A DNA stretch of 64,000 bases from an uncultured Rhodospirillaceae bacterium (GCA_945952105.1 CAMFGZ010000009.1:1-64000), one strand, 5' to 3'; shown: positions 17,169 through 26,039, numbered from the stretch's first letter. Made by a program: numbers and translations. The notes: generated by a model not told the origin, from the letters alone.

Positions 17169-17957
17169 TCAGGAGGCGGGCTTTTCGCCATCCTCGGCGT
17201 TGCGCGCGGCCCCGGCGACTTGCGGGGTGTCACGCGAACTGGCGACGCGCAGCTTCGGCCGTGCGGCGACGACCGCCTGCGGCTGGCTGCGTTCTGCGAT
17301 GCCGGCATAGAGCTGCTTGCCGGATTCGATGACGTTGACGCCGCCGAAGCGGCCGAGCCAGCGCTGGCCGAACCGCTCGATCGTCGGGGCCATGCGCATC
17401 ATCAACCGCGAGCGCGTCGGCGGCATGTAGAGCGCGCGCGTCTGGCGCAGCGGCGCGAACATGTTGGCGCGCAGCAGTGCGTTCAGCTGGCCGGTCGAAT
17501 AGGGATGGCCCTGGTAGAAGGGCGAGCGGTCGATCTGCGACCAGAAGCCGGTACGGGTCGGCGCGACCACGACCATGCGGCCGCCATCGGCCATCACGCG
17601 CCAGATCTCGCGCAGCATCGGGCGAAGCTGCTCGGTGCATTCGACGGCATGGACCAGCACGACGCGGTCGACCGAGCGGTCGGGCAGCGGCAGGTCGAGT
17701 TCGTCGACCAGGGTCGCGAGGTTGCGGCCCTCGCGCGGCCAGCGCGTCACGCCCTGCTGGGCCGGCATGAAGGCGAGCGTCCGTCCGGCCTCTTCCATGA
17801 AGGGGCGCAGCAGCGGTTGTGCATAGCCGAGCCCCAGCACGGTCTCGCCGCGCACGTTCGGCCAGATTTCGCGCAGGCGGGCCCGCAGCAGCCGGCGGGT
17901 CATCTGGCCCAGCGTGCTGCCGTAGAATTCCTCAAGGTCGAGGACGTCGCTCCACAT
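17169..17957 (-). CDS. Class I SAM-dependent methyltransferase
   Basis: A 262-residue methyltransferase-like protein. The usual motif I is altered to VLGLGYAQPLLRPF, while the downstream part LPDRSVDRVVLVHAVECTEQLRPMLREIWRVMADGGRMVVVAPTR fits Methyltransf_11. This protein and gloB are commonly neighbours, in divergent order, in alphaproteobacteria, as they are here with 71 bases between starts. The function is unknown. The C-terminal 50 residues are Ala/Arg/Pro-rich and probably disordered. Confidence 0.78.
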   Translation of the reverse strand: MWSDVLDLEEFYGSTLGQMTRRLLRARLREIWPNVRGETVLGLGYAQPLLRPFMEEAGRTLAFMPAQQGVTRWPREGRNLATLVDELDLPLPDRSVDRVVLVHAVECTEQLRPMLREIWRVMADGGRMVVVAPTRTGFWSQIDRSPFYQGHPYSTGQLNALLRANMFAPLRQTRALYMPPTRSRLMMRMAPTIERFGQRWLGRFGGVNVIESGKQLYAGIAERSQPQAVVAARPKLRVASSRDTPQVAGAARNAEDGEKPAS

Positions 17958-18028
17958 GCCGCAACTCTAGCAGAAAGCCGGCCGGACAGGCCATGGCCGG
18001 TGCAAGCCAGCTCTGCTAGCCTTGCATC

Positions 18029-18805
18029 ATGAGCACAACGCTAGACATCGTCCGTATCCCGGTCCTCAACGACAATTACGTGTGGTTGATGCGGGAGCCG
18101 CAGAGCGGCGCCGTGGCCGTCGTCGACCCCGCCGTGGCCGGGCCGGTCCTCGCGGAGGCCGAAAAGCGCCGCTGGAAGATCACCCATATCCTGAACACCC
18201 ACCACCATGGCGATCATGTGGGCGGCAACATGGAGATCAAGAAGGCGACCGGCTGCACGATCGTGGGCCTGCGCCAGGATCGCGCCCGTATCCCCGGCAT
18301 CGACGTCGAGGTGGACGATGGCGACCGCTACCGATTGGGCGAGGCCGAGGCCGAGATCTTTTTCGTGCCGGGTCACACCAGCGGCCACATCGCCTATGCC
18401 TTCCGCGAACAGAAGGCGCTGTTCTGCGGCGACACGCTGTTCGCGCTGGGCTGCGGCCGCATGTTCGAGGGCACGCCGCAGCAATTCTGGAGGTCTCTCA
18501 GCCGCCTGCGCGCGCTGCCCGATGAGATGCGTGTCTATTGCGCCCACGAATACACCCAGTCGAATGCCCGCTTCGCGCTGACCGTCGAGACCGGCAACCA
18601 GGAACTCAAGGCGCGCTCGGCCGCCATCGACGCGGCGCGCGCCAGGGGCGAGGCCACCGTGCCGTCGCTGCTCGGCGAGGAGAAGGCCACCAACCCGTTC
18701 CTGCGCGTCGACGTCCCGGCGGTCCAGGCCGCGGTCGGCCTCGCCGGCGGCGATCCCGTCGCGGTGTTCGCCGAGGTGCGTCACCGCAAGGATGTGTTCA
18801 GGTAG
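18029..18805 (+). CDS. gloB: Hydroxyacylglutathione hydrolase (glyoxalase II)
   Basis: A 258-residue metallo-beta-lactamase-fold enzyme that hydrolyses S-lactoylglutathione in methylglyoxal detoxification. The binuclear metal motif is THHHGDHVGG; the second metal ligands are in VPGHTSGHIAY and LFCGDTLFALGCGRMFEG, with VYCAHEYT further on; the C-terminal glutathione-binding helices include ATNPFLR. The length is normal for the family. The ATG at 18029 gives the conserved N-terminus IVRIPVLNDNYVWL. Confidence 0.95.
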   Translation: MSTTLDIVRIPVLNDNYVWLMREPQSGAVAVVDPAVAGPVLAEAEKRRWKITHILNTHHHGDHVGGNMEIKKATGCTIVGLRQDRARIPGIDVEVDDGDRYRLGEAEAEIFFVPGHTSGHIAYAFREQKALFCGDTLFALGCGRMFEGTPQQFWRSLSRLRALPDEMRVYCAHEYTQSNARFALTVETGNQELKARSAAIDAARARGEATVPSLLGEEKATNPFLRVDVPAVQAAVGLAGGDPVAVFAEVRHRKDVFR

Positions 18806-18860
18806 GGATCTGCCAAGAGGCCTGTTCATATGGCGGTGGCGGCTTCGCCTTCCAACTCTA

Positions 18861-18881
18861 TGTATATTATGGTAATATACA
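18861..18881. promoter_or_regulatory. Perfect palindrome at the brnTA start: probable BrnA operator
   Basis: TGTATATTA and TAATATACA are perfect 9-base inverted arms around TGG, ending 3 bases before the brnT ATG at 18885. The block is much richer in A/T than its surroundings. BrnA antitoxins autorepress their operon by binding a palindrome at the promoter, so this is the natural operator. Confidence 0.75.
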
Positions 18882-18884
18882 GAG

Positions 18885-19187
18885 ATGATTGATCTCTCGA
18901 AGATCGAAGGTTTCGATTGGGATGAGGGCAATCGCCGCCAGACTGCCGATAAGCACGACGTTGGCCAAGGCGAAGCGGAGCAGATCTTCTTCAATGATCC
19001 GCTGCTGATCGTCGAAGATGTCCGGCACAGCAGCCATGAGCTGAGGCTGCATGCTTTGGGTCGAACTGACGATGACCGACTTCTTCATGTGACTTTCACG
19101 CTTCGCGAGAACGGCCGATTGATCCGGGTGATTTCAGCGCGGGCTATGCATCGCAAGGAACGTGTACGCTATGAGCAAGGCTCCTAA
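18885..19187 (+). CDS. brnT: BrnT-family toxin
   Basis: A 100-residue type II toxin with the BrnT/RelE-like ribonuclease fold. Family features are FDWDEGNRRQTADKHDV near the start (W-D-x-G-N-x-x-x-x-x-K-H-x-V), EAEQIFFNDPLLI in the middle and the C-terminal RVISARAMHRKERVRYE, which holds the catalytic-type Arg residues. It cleaves RNA until bound by BrnA. The start codon lies directly behind the palindrome with no clear ribosome-binding site, so translation may be leaderless or weak. The unit brnT-brnA has a lower GC content than its neighbours, consistent with horizontal arrival. Confidence 0.9.
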   Translation: MIDLSKIEGFDWDEGNRRQTADKHDVGQGEAEQIFFNDPLLIVEDVRHSSHELRLHALGRTDDDRLLHVTFTLRENGRLIRVISARAMHRKERVRYEQGS

Positions 19188-19437
19188 GTCGATTCCGAAA
19201 TTCCGAACTGAAGCCGAAGAGCGTCGCTTCTGGGAGACGCATGATTCCAGCGAATTCGTCGATTGGAGCAAGGCAGAACGCGTGCGCTTGCCAAATCTCA
19301 AGCCGTCGACAACGTCGATTTCCCTGCGGCTGCCGGTGACGCTTCTCGATCAGATCAAAGTGGCGGCTAACAAGCGCGACGTGCCTTACCAATCCCTGAT
19401 CAAGACCTGGCTTGCGGAGAAGACGATAAAAGGGTGA
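19171..19437 (+). CDS. brnA: BrnA-family antitoxin (CopG/ribbon-helix-helix)
   Basis: An 88-residue antitoxin. The N-terminal part KFRTEAEERRFWETHDS binds and blocks the toxin, and the C-terminal ISLRLPVTLLDQIKVAANKRDVPYQSLIKTWL is a ribbon-helix-helix DNA-binding domain. ATG 19171 is preceded by AAGGAA at 19155-19160 and overlaps the end of brnT by 17 bases, the usual brnTA layout. It is expected to repress its own operon at the palindrome 18861-18881. Confidence 0.9.
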   Translation: MSKAPKSIPKFRTEAEERRFWETHDSSEFVDWSKAERVRLPNLKPSTTSISLRLPVTLLDQIKVAANKRDVPYQSLIKTWLAEKTIKG

Positions 19438-19474
19438 ACGACAGCGTCGTTCCAGTCGACAATTGACGTACTCG

Positions 19475-19969
19475 TTAGGCTGCGACGCGCACGCCGTCTA
19501 AAGCCGACATCTCTTCCGCCGTCGGCGGTTGCCAAATCGTCTCGATGAAATCGAACATCGGGCGGGTGACCTTCACGCGGAAGGTCTCGCCCTGTTGTTC
19601 ATTGCGCTGCTCGACCCGGCGCCAGCGTTCGCTGGTGTCGACGTCGAGGAAATGGAGGCGCACGCCGATGCCGGCGGCGGTCGCCTGCTCGGCGACGCGC
19701 CGCCGCTGGTCGGCGCGCTGGAGGCCGAGATCGAGGATCGACGGCACCCCCACGCAAGCCGCCTGCAGCGCCGTCACGAGGATCTGTCGCTCGCAGCGCA
19801 GCAGGCGTTCCTCGATCCACGGCCAGTTGCCTTTCGGCGGCCGATCCGGCGCGAACAGGGTGACCATCCAGTCGTCGATCGACAGGTGCAGCGCGCCGAG
19901 ATCGCCGCGCAGCTTTTCCGCGTAGGTCGTCTTGCCGGCGCCGGTCGAGCCGCAGATCAGGTGGATCAT
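19475..19969 (-). CDS. P-loop ATP-binding protein, small kinase-like
   Basis: A 164-residue P-loop protein with Walker A GSTGAGKTTYAEKL at the extreme N-terminus, a Walker B-like region LHLSIDDWMV, and a lid with RWRRVEQRN. It resembles the AAA_33/zeta-toxin-like kinases. The substrate is unknown. Its start overlaps the stop of the MarR gene by 4 bases, so the two are co-translated. Confidence 0.75.
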   Translation of the reverse strand: MIHLICGSTGAGKTTYAEKLRGDLGALHLSIDDWMVTLFAPDRPPKGNWPWIEERLLRCERQILVTALQAACVGVPSILDLGLQRADQRRRVAEQATAAGIGVRLHFLDVDTSERWRRVEQRNEQQGETFRVKVTRPMFDFIETIWQPPTAEEMSALDGVRVAA

Positions 19970-20412
19970 GCGAGGTCTCCCGGCTGGCCGGCGGTGAGCC
20001 GGCCGAGCAGGTCGGCCAGGGTTGAAATCTCGGACCTGGTCCAGCGGTCGCGGAACAGGTCGGCGGCCATGCGCTCCAGCGTCGTCCGCGCTTCGCCGAC
20101 CCGCTTCTGGCCGGTCTCGGTGAGCACGACATAGGCGAGCCGGGCATCGCGAGGATCGGCCTCGCGACCGACATAGCCCAGCTTCTCCAGCGGACTGGTC
20201 AGGCGGGTCACTGTCGAGGGGCTGACATGCAGCCGCTTGGCGAGGTCGACGCGGCTCAGCCGATTCAGCGGCGCGCGTTCCAGGTGCATCAGCAGCAGCA
20301 CCTCCCTGAGGGCGAGCCCGTGCACGGAGCCGAGTTCGCCGGCGAAGCGCTCCTCGAGGCGCGCGGTGGCGCGGAGCAAATTCAGGGTGGCGGAGAAAGA
20401 TGCGGTACTCAT
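19966..20412 (-). CDS. MarR-family transcriptional regulator
   Basis: A 148-residue winged-helix repressor when started at ATG 20412. The DNA-binding core is LSRVDLAKRLHVSPSTVTRLTSPLEKLGYV, and the wing READPRDARLAYVVLTETG is the typical MarR hairpin. An in-frame TTG at 20472 would extend it across a palindrome that looks like an operator, so the shorter start is preferred. It is 67 bases downstream of the MFS gene on the same strand, and may regulate itself and the exporter. Confidence 0.85.
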   Translation of the reverse strand: MSTASFSATLNLLRATARLEERFAGELGSVHGLALREVLLLMHLERAPLNRLSRVDLAKRLHVSPSTVTRLTSPLEKLGYVGREADPRDARLAYVVLTETGQKRVGEARTTLERMAADLFRDRWTRSEISTLADLLGRLTAGQPGDLA

Positions 20413-20461
20413 CGGCGCTATATGGGCCGATATGTTTCCGTTTGCAAGAATATTGGAATCA

Positions 20462-20474
20462 GATTGGTCCAATC
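20462..20474. promoter_or_regulatory. Perfect 13-bp palindrome upstream of marR-like gene
   Basis: GATTGG-T-CCAATC is a perfect inverted repeat 50 bases upstream of the MarR ATG, just past the stop of the MFS gene, in an A/T-richer spacer. Position and symmetry suit an operator for the adjacent MarR protein. This is an inference. Confidence 0.45.
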
Positions 20475-20478
20475 CAGC

Positions 20479-21603
20479 CTATCTTCGGACCAGGCAGAAG
20501 TAGCCGCTGATACCCAAAGCAAGCGCGAGCACCGCGTAGAGCGGGGTCTGCGCAACATTGAGGAACAGCCATGGGGCGGTGAGGGGGCCGACGGCGGCGC
20601 CGAAGTCGCGCCAGGTCGAATAGCTCGCCTGGCTGGACAGGACCGTGCCGTGGCCGCGCTCGATCACCAGCACGGGAATCAACGTGTTGAACATGCCGCG
20701 CGTCATCACGATCATCAGCGCACCCACCAGCTCATGGTCGGCCGCGATCAGCACGAAGCCCGCGACCAGCACCGCGGCATTGGCGATGGCAATGCGGCGT
20801 GCGCCGAAGCGGTCGCCGATCCAGCCACCGATCGGACCGGTCGTGACCTCGACCAGCCAGCGCAGCGCCAGCAGCAGCGCCGTGGCCATGACCGCCGCCA
20901 CCGAGGTGATCGAGTCCTTCATCAGAAAGGCGAGGGTCAACAGAAAGACGCCGTCGCCGGCGAAACCCATGACAAAGCCCCAGACTTCGAGGCGATGCGG
21001 CACCGGCAGCTTGAAGCCCTTCTTCGCGGCCGGCTCGGGCGGCAGGCGCGGCAGCACGATCGCAGCACCGAGCGCGATCAGGGTCACGGCGCCATAGATC
21101 AGGAAGACAGGTCGCGCGCCCAGCTCGAGCACGATCCAGGCGCCGCCGACCAGCGACATGGCCTGGACGAGGCCGATGGCCGCGCGGCTGGCGCCGACCC
21201 GCTTGCCGGCATTGGCGCGGTCGCTCACCGCATAGGCGAGCGTCGAGAGATTGAGCGAGGCGTAGGAGATGCCCCAGAGGATGCGTGCGAGGATCTGCGC
21301 CGTCGGATTCTCGACCAGCCCGTAGATCGTTGTCGAGAGGGCCGAGCCGACGGCGGCCGCGATCATCAGCGCATGCGGGCCGAGGCGCTCTCCGAGATGG
21401 GCGACGCCGGAATTGGCCAGAAGGCGGATCCAGCGATTGAGCGACAACAGCACGCCGACCATCGCCAGGGAGAGCCCGAACTCCTCATGGTAGAGCGGCA
21501 GCACGGCATAGAGCAGCGTGTCGCCGATCATGCAGACGGCGATCACCAGGCCCGGCAGCGCCATGCCGACGGGCGCGGCGCGACCGGACGGTGCCGTGCT
21601 CAC
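20479..21603 (-). CDS. MFS transporter
   Basis: A 374-residue major facilitator protein with about 12 hydrophobic segments starting LPGLVIAVCMIGDTLLYAVL; the loop LNRWIRLLANSGVAHLGERLG is the cytoplasmic 2-3 loop, and GGWIGDRFGARRIAIA is its counterpart in the second half. The start GTG 21603 overlaps the stop of the esterase gene (GTGA). The substrate is unknown. It is grouped with an esterase and a MarR regulator. Confidence 0.85.
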   Translation of the reverse strand: MSTAPSGRAAPVGMALPGLVIAVCMIGDTLLYAVLPLYHEEFGLSLAMVGVLLSLNRWIRLLANSGVAHLGERLGPHALMIAAAVGSALSTTIYGLVENPTAQILARILWGISYASLNLSTLAYAVSDRANAGKRVGASRAAIGLVQAMSLVGGAWIVLELGARPVFLIYGAVTLIALGAAIVLPRLPPEPAAKKGFKLPVPHRLEVWGFVMGFAGDGVFLLTLAFLMKDSITSVAAVMATALLLALRWLVEVTTGPIGGWIGDRFGARRIAIANAAVLVAGFVLIAADHELVGALMIVMTRGMFNTLIPVLVIERGHGTVLSSQASYSTWRDFGAAVGPLTAPWLFLNVAQTPLYAVLALALGISGYFCLVRR

Positions 21604-22553
21604 TGGCTGCGCAGGACCAGGGCTTCGCGCAGCGCGGCGGCACAGAGGGTCGTGCCGCGCCGTGCGCCGTGCAGCAGCATCGGCGAACTCAGGAAGCCGT
21701 GAAGCATGCCGCCGAACTCGACCAGGTCGGCCTGCGTGCCCTCCTGCTGCAGGCGCCAGGCATAGGCGCGGCCCTCGTCGCGCAGCGGATCGTAGCCGGC
21801 GGTCACGACCAGCGCCGGCGGCAGGCCGGCCAGCGACGCCGCGCGTATCGGCGAGACGCGCCAGTCGCCGCGGCTCGCCTTGTCGGGGGTGTAGTGGTCG
21901 AAGAACCATTCCATGGTGACGGCGTTCAGCCCGTATCCGTCCTCGTAGCGCTTGTAGGAGTCGGCGCGCGCCACGGCGTCGGTGACGGGATAGGCGAGAA
22001 GCTGCATCAGGAGCTTCGGCCCGCCATGGTCGCGCGCCCAGATCGACACGGCGGCGGCGAGGTTGCCGCCGGCACTGTCGCCGCCGATGGCGAGCCGCGT
22101 CGGATCGATGCCGACCGACTCCCCGTTTGCGGCCACCCACTTCAGCGCCGCCACGACATCGTCGAAGGCGCCCGGAAAGCGTGCCTCGGGCGCCAGGCGA
22201 TAGTCGACGTGGAACACCACGATGCCGGCTTCGATCGCAAGCTGGGCGCAGAGCACGTCGTGGCTGTCGAGATTGCCGAAAACCCAGCCGCCGCCATGCG
22301 CATAGACGAGCGCCGGAAGCTTGGCGTCCGCCGCCGCCGCCGCGGGCCGGTAGATCCGTACGGGCAGGTTGCCGGCTGGACCCGGAATCGTGCGGTCCAC
22401 GACCGTCACGTGGGAGGGGCGCGGGCCCTGCGCGCCGGGCCGCAGCGAAAGATAGAGTTCGCGGGCGGCTTGAGGGCTCAGCGTGTTCCAGGCCGGACGA
22501 TTCGCCGCCGCCATCAGGTCGATCAGCCGCTGGGATTCCGGATCGAGAGCCAT
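21600..22553 (-). CDS. Alpha/beta hydrolase, HSL (lipase/esterase) family
   Basis: A 317-residue esterase of the hormone-sensitive lipase family. It shows the oxyanion motif YAHGGGWVFGN, the nucleophile elbow IGGDSAGGNLAAA, the Asp region VVTAGYDPLRDEG and the His in GMLHGFLSSP. ATG 22553 is preceded by GGAG at a good distance, so it is preferred to the TTG at 22571. The natural ester is unknown. It is the first gene of the unit esterase-MFS-MarR-kinase. Confidence 0.88.
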   Translation of the reverse strand: MALDPESQRLIDLMAAANRPAWNTLSPQAARELYLSLRPGAQGPRPSHVTVVDRTIPGPAGNLPVRIYRPAAAAADAKLPALVYAHGGGWVFGNLDSHDVLCAQLAIEAGIVVFHVDYRLAPEARFPGAFDDVVAALKWVAANGESVGIDPTRLAIGGDSAGGNLAAAVSIWARDHGGPKLLMQLLAYPVTDAVARADSYKRYEDGYGLNAVTMEWFFDHYTPDKASRGDWRVSPIRAASLAGLPPALVVTAGYDPLRDEGRAYAWRLQQEGTQADLVEFGGMLHGFLSSPMLLHGARRGTTLCAAALREALVLRSQ

Positions 22554-22636
22554 TCCACCCACTCCATTCAAAACATTTGACGCACTCTAGCAGGCGGCGC
22601 CCCTGTTTCGTCACGAGGCGAATGGTAAGATGTGCC

Positions 22637-23683
22637 ATGACATTCGAGCCGGACTACAGCGCGCCTTCGTCGGCTTCATCTTCCTGGTGGCGACGGCGTT
22701 GGGACAGCGTGCGGACCTGGCGACCGGGCCGTTCGACTTCCGTCGCATCGTCGGGCCTCCCATCGTCAGGCGGACGCACGGCCTGGAAGTGGACGTGGCG
22801 CATCTTGCTGCTGCTGGTCGTCCTCTATTATCCGGTCGGGGCCCTGGTGACCGAGGATATCGACGACGATCCGCAGTTCACGGCCCGCGGCGTTGCACCA
22901 GGCGAAAGCAAGGCGGTCGCGACGGCCGCCGATCTCGTCACGCGGGAGGTCGACGTCCACACCTGGACGCCGATGATGCCGTTCTTCATGCCCTCGGGAC
23001 TGCTCGACAACATGCCGAACTACCAGCGCGGCATCATGTCGGCGCTGGGTCGGTTCAGCACTGAGCTGATGGACCAGCTCGGGCGCACGCGCGGGTCGAG
23101 CCAGACCGATCGCGACCTCGAGCAGGCGCGCGGCTTCCTGAACGAGCAGCCCAACATCTGGCTGTGGCAGCCCAGCGTCTCGCTGCTGCCGTCGGCGACC
23201 TCGGCGCAGAAGTATCGCGCCGGCCGCGACAAGCTGATGGCCTACAACAAGCGGCTGGGTACCGGGCAGGCGGTGTTCGAGCGCCGCGCCGACAACCTCC
23301 AGGCCCTGCTCGACCGCATCGCCAACGACCTCGGCTCGGACTCGGCGGCGATCGACCAGCACGTGATCGAGAAGGCGGGCGACCTGTTCGACGCCAGGTG
23401 CGACGACATCTTCTATTTCAACAAGGGGCGCCTCTACGTCTACTATCTGCTGCTGCGCGACCTCGGTTCCGACTTCCAGAACGTGATTCGCGACCGCGAG
23501 TTGACGAACGCATGGAACGGCACGGTCGAAACCTTCCGTATTGCCGCCCAGCTCGACCCGTGGATCGTCTGGAACGGCTATCCCGATGCTCTGCTGATTC
23601 CCAATCACCTGCTCGCGCAGGGCTTCTATCTGCTGCGTGCCCGCACACAGCTGCGCGAGATCACCAACATCCTGCTGAAGTAG
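22637..23683 (+). CDS. DUF2333 family membrane-anchored protein
   Basis: A 348-residue protein with one N-terminal transmembrane segment (WRILLLLVVLYYPVGALV, about residues 57-75) followed by a long soluble domain that fits DUF2333 (TWTPMMPFFMPSGLLDNMPNYQ; RDLEQARGFLNEQPNIWLWQ; IVWNGYPDALLIPNHLL). The function of the family is not known. The N-terminal 55 residues are rich in Ser, Trp and Arg. It is followed after 8 bases by the TSUP exporter gene, so they are likely co-transcribed. Confidence 0.82.
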   Translation: MTFEPDYSAPSSASSSWWRRRWDSVRTWRPGRSTSVASSGLPSSGGRTAWKWTWRILLLLVVLYYPVGALVTEDIDDDPQFTARGVAPGESKAVATAADLVTREVDVHTWTPMMPFFMPSGLLDNMPNYQRGIMSALGRFSTELMDQLGRTRGSSQTDRDLEQARGFLNEQPNIWLWQPSVSLLPSATSAQKYRAGRDKLMAYNKRLGTGQAVFERRADNLQALLDRIANDLGSDSAAIDQHVIEKAGDLFDARCDDIFYFNKGRLYVYYLLLRDLGSDFQNVIRDRELTNAWNGTVETFRIAAQLDPWIVWNGYPDALLIPNHLLAQGFYLLRARTQLREITNILLK

Positions 23684-23691
23684 GCTGCAGC

Positions 23692-24618
23692 GTGGAGATC
23701 TATCTCCCCATTGCCGAGCTTTCGATGAACGTATTCCTGCTGCTGGGCCTCGGCGCGGCGGCGGGGCTCCTGTCGGGCATGTTCGGCGTCGGCGGCGGAT
23801 TTCTCGCCACGCCGCTTCTGATCTTCGTCGGTATTCCGCCCGCGGTCGCGGTTGCCAGCCAGGCCAACCAGGTCGTGGCCAATTCGATCTCCTCGCTGCA
23901 GGTGCAGTGGCGGCGCGGAAACGTCGACCTGCGCATGGGACTGGTCCTCCTGGCGGGCGGCATGCTCGGGTCGTCGGGCGGCGTCTGGCTGTTCACCTAC
24001 CTGAAGCGCATCGGCCAGATCGATTTCGTCATCGCGGTACTCTACGTCGTGATGCTCTCGACCATCGGCCTGCTGATGCTGTTCGAGAGCCTGCGAAGCT
24101 ACTTCAGGCGCCGGCGCAATCCCGATGGACCGCGCGGCAAGCTCCATACCCACTATCTCGTGCACCGGCTGCCGCTGAAGCTGCGCTTCTACAAGTCGAA
24201 GCTCTACATCAGCGCCTTGCTGCCACTCGGGCTGGGCTTCGTCATCGGCATCCTGTCGGCCATCCTGGGCGTCGGTGGCGGCTTCGTCCTGGTGCCGGCG
24301 ATGATCTACCTGCTCGGCATGCCGACGGCCGTCGTGATCGGCACGTCGAATTTCCAGATCCTGTTCGTGGCTGCAAACGTCACCTTCCTGCAGGCCGCAA
24401 CCAACGGCACCGTCGATGTCGTGCTGGCGCTGCTGTTGATCCTGGGCGGCGTCGTCGGAGCGCCGATCGGCGCCCGGATCGCGGCCAAGCTCCCGGGCGT
24501 GGCGTTGCGGGCCCTGATGTCGCTGCTAATCCTGGCGGTGGCGGCGGAACTCCTGACCGAGTTGCTGCGCACGCCGAGCTCGCTCTATTCGCTCGGAAGC
24601 CGGGAGGTGCTGCCTTGA
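23692..24618 (+). CDS. TSUP (TauE/SafE) family sulfite/organic anion exporter
   Basis: A 308-residue membrane protein with eight or so hydrophobic segments and the duplicated TSUP motif GLLSGMFGVGGGFLATPLL and GILSAILGVGGGFVLVPAM. Members export sulfite, sulfoacetate or similar anions. The GTG at 23692 lies 8 bases after the DUF2333 stop; its stop overlaps the next start (TGATG). It pairs with the TIGR02186 protein, as is common in alphaproteobacteria. Confidence 0.88.
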   Translation: MEIYLPIAELSMNVFLLLGLGAAAGLLSGMFGVGGGFLATPLLIFVGIPPAVAVASQANQVVANSISSLQVQWRRGNVDLRMGLVLLAGGMLGSSGGVWLFTYLKRIGQIDFVIAVLYVVMLSTIGLLMLFESLRSYFRRRRNPDGPRGKLHTHYLVHRLPLKLRFYKSKLYISALLPLGLGFVIGILSAILGVGGGFVLVPAMIYLLGMPTAVVIGTSNFQILFVAANVTFLQAATNGTVDVVLALLLILGGVVGAPIGARIAAKLPGVALRALMSLLILAVAAELLTELLRTPSSLYSLGSREVLP

Positions 24619-25484
24619 TGCGGGCGGGCATGCTGGCCGCCCTTGGCGTCGCGTTCGCGCTCTGTGCGAGCGCGGCCGGAGCCCTGGCGCAGGGTCCCCG
24701 GGTCGAGCCGGCGCCGGGGGCGCGCCCGGCGCCCGGCATCGGCGGGCCGCCCGACGTCATCGCGCCGCCCTCGGTGCCGCCCTCCGTGCCGAACGAGCCG
24801 ACGACGCCGGACCTGATCGTCGATCTGTCGCTGGCGCGCGTCTCGATCACCTCGGCCTTCCAGGGCGAGAGCATCCTGATGTTCGGCATGTTCGATCCGC
24901 CCGGCGAGATCGTGGTCGTGGTGGCCGGGCCGGCGGCGCGCGAAACGGTCATGCGAAAGCAGCGCTTCCTCGGCATCTGGCTCAACACCGGGCGCCAGTC
25001 GTTCGACGACGTGCCGGCCTATTATGCGATCGCCGCCAGCCAGCCCCTGCAACGCCTCCTTGCGCGCGGCGCCGGCGGCGAGATCCTGTCGCTCGAGGAC
25101 CGGCTGGCGAGCGTCAAGCCCGCGACGCCGCGTGACGCCGCCGATCTCGCGCGCTTTCGCGCGGGCCTCGTCGAGGTGAAGCGGCGCGAAGGCCTCTATC
25201 CCGCGGCCATCGGCCAGGTCACGGTGCAGGCTGGTCGCCTGTTCCGCGTCGATCTGCCGTTTCCGTCGCGTCTTCCGGAAGGTGTCTACGACGTTCGGGT
25301 CTATCTCCTGCGCGAGGGCAAGATCGTCGCGGCGGTGTCGCGGCCCCTGCCTGTCGGCAAGGTCGGCTTCAGTGCCCAGCTTGCGGGGTGGGCGAGCCAC
25401 GAAGGAGCCTTGTACGGGGTGGGCGCCATCCTGATGGCCTTGCTGGTCGGCTGGATCGGCGGCTCCGTCATGCGGCGTCTCTAG
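24618..25484 (+). CDS. TIGR02186 family membrane-anchored periplasmic protein
   Basis: A 288-residue protein with a signal peptide (MLAALGVAFALCASAAGALAQ), a proline-rich linker, a domain with LARVSITSAFQGESILMFGM and DVRVYLLREGKI, and a C-terminal membrane anchor (AILMALLVGWIGGSVM). This matches the Alph_Pro_TM/TIGR02186 family, seen beside TSUP transporters. The function is unknown; a role as periplasmic partner of the exporter is inferred. Start ATG 24618 is coupled to the exporter stop. Confidence 0.83.
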   Translation: MRAGMLAALGVAFALCASAAGALAQGPRVEPAPGARPAPGIGGPPDVIAPPSVPPSVPNEPTTPDLIVDLSLARVSITSAFQGESILMFGMFDPPGEIVVVVAGPAARETVMRKQRFLGIWLNTGRQSFDDVPAYYAIAASQPLQRLLARGAGGEILSLEDRLASVKPATPRDAADLARFRAGLVEVKRREGLYPAAIGQVTVQAGRLFRVDLPFPSRLPEGVYDVRVYLLREGKIVAAVSRPLPVGKVGFSAQLAGWASHEGALYGVGAILMALLVGWIGGSVMRRL

Positions 25485-25502
25485 GAGAGGGGGGAGCGGT
25501 TC

Positions 25503-25985
25503 ATGAGTGTGCAGCCGAAGTCCGACGAGCGTGTCTTCCTTGTCGTGGTCGACGAAAGCCCCGAGATGCGCAATGCGCTTCGCTACGCCTGCCGCCGTGC
25601 CAAGCGGACGGGCGGACGGGTTGCCATGCTCTACGTCATGGACCCGCCGGAAGGCCAGCAATGGGGCTCCGTCGTGGAGTTGATGCGCGAGGAAGCCCGT
25701 CAGCAGGCAGAGGAGGTGGTGGCGCGGCATGCCGATGTGGCGGTCTCGCTGACCGGCCAGCCGCCTTCGATCTACATTCGGGAGGGCAAGAGCCGCGACG
25801 AGCTCGCGAAGCTTCTCGTCGAAGACCGATCGATCTCGGTCCTGGTGCTGGGCAGCGCCTCGAGCGGGGACGGACCTGGTCCCCTTGTGACCGCGTTCAC
25901 CGGCAAGGCGGGCGCGCAGCTTCGCATCCCGCTGACGATCGTGCCGGGCGCCCTCACCGATGCGGAGATCGACGCCATTTCGTGA
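25503..25985 (+). CDS. Universal stress protein, UspA family
   Basis: A 160-residue single Usp domain. The N-terminus (VFLVVVDESPEMRNALRYACRRA) and the nucleotide-binding tail (LVLGSASSGDGPGPLVTAF then LRIPLTIVPG, of the G-2x-G-9x-G type) are visible, so ATP binding is plausible. It follows the TIGR02186 gene by 18 bases with GGAGAGGGGGGAG in between as a strong ribosome-binding region, and is probably the last gene of the DUF2333-TSUP operon. Confidence 0.85.
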   Translation: MSVQPKSDERVFLVVVDESPEMRNALRYACRRAKRTGGRVAMLYVMDPPEGQQWGSVVELMREEARQQAEEVVARHADVAVSLTGQPPSIYIREGKSRDELAKLLVEDRSISVLVLGSASSGDGPGPLVTAFTGKAGAQLRIPLTIVPGALTDAEIDAIS

Positions 25986-26039
25986 TCCGTGCGCGAAGTT
26001 TCGGTCTTTCTCTGCGGCGATCTGCGTCGAAAGCTTCTT

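Noticed and set aside
20227..21702. 491-residue plus-strand frame opposite the MFS gene
   Set aside because: Gln/His/Arg-rich antisense of a membrane protein gene.
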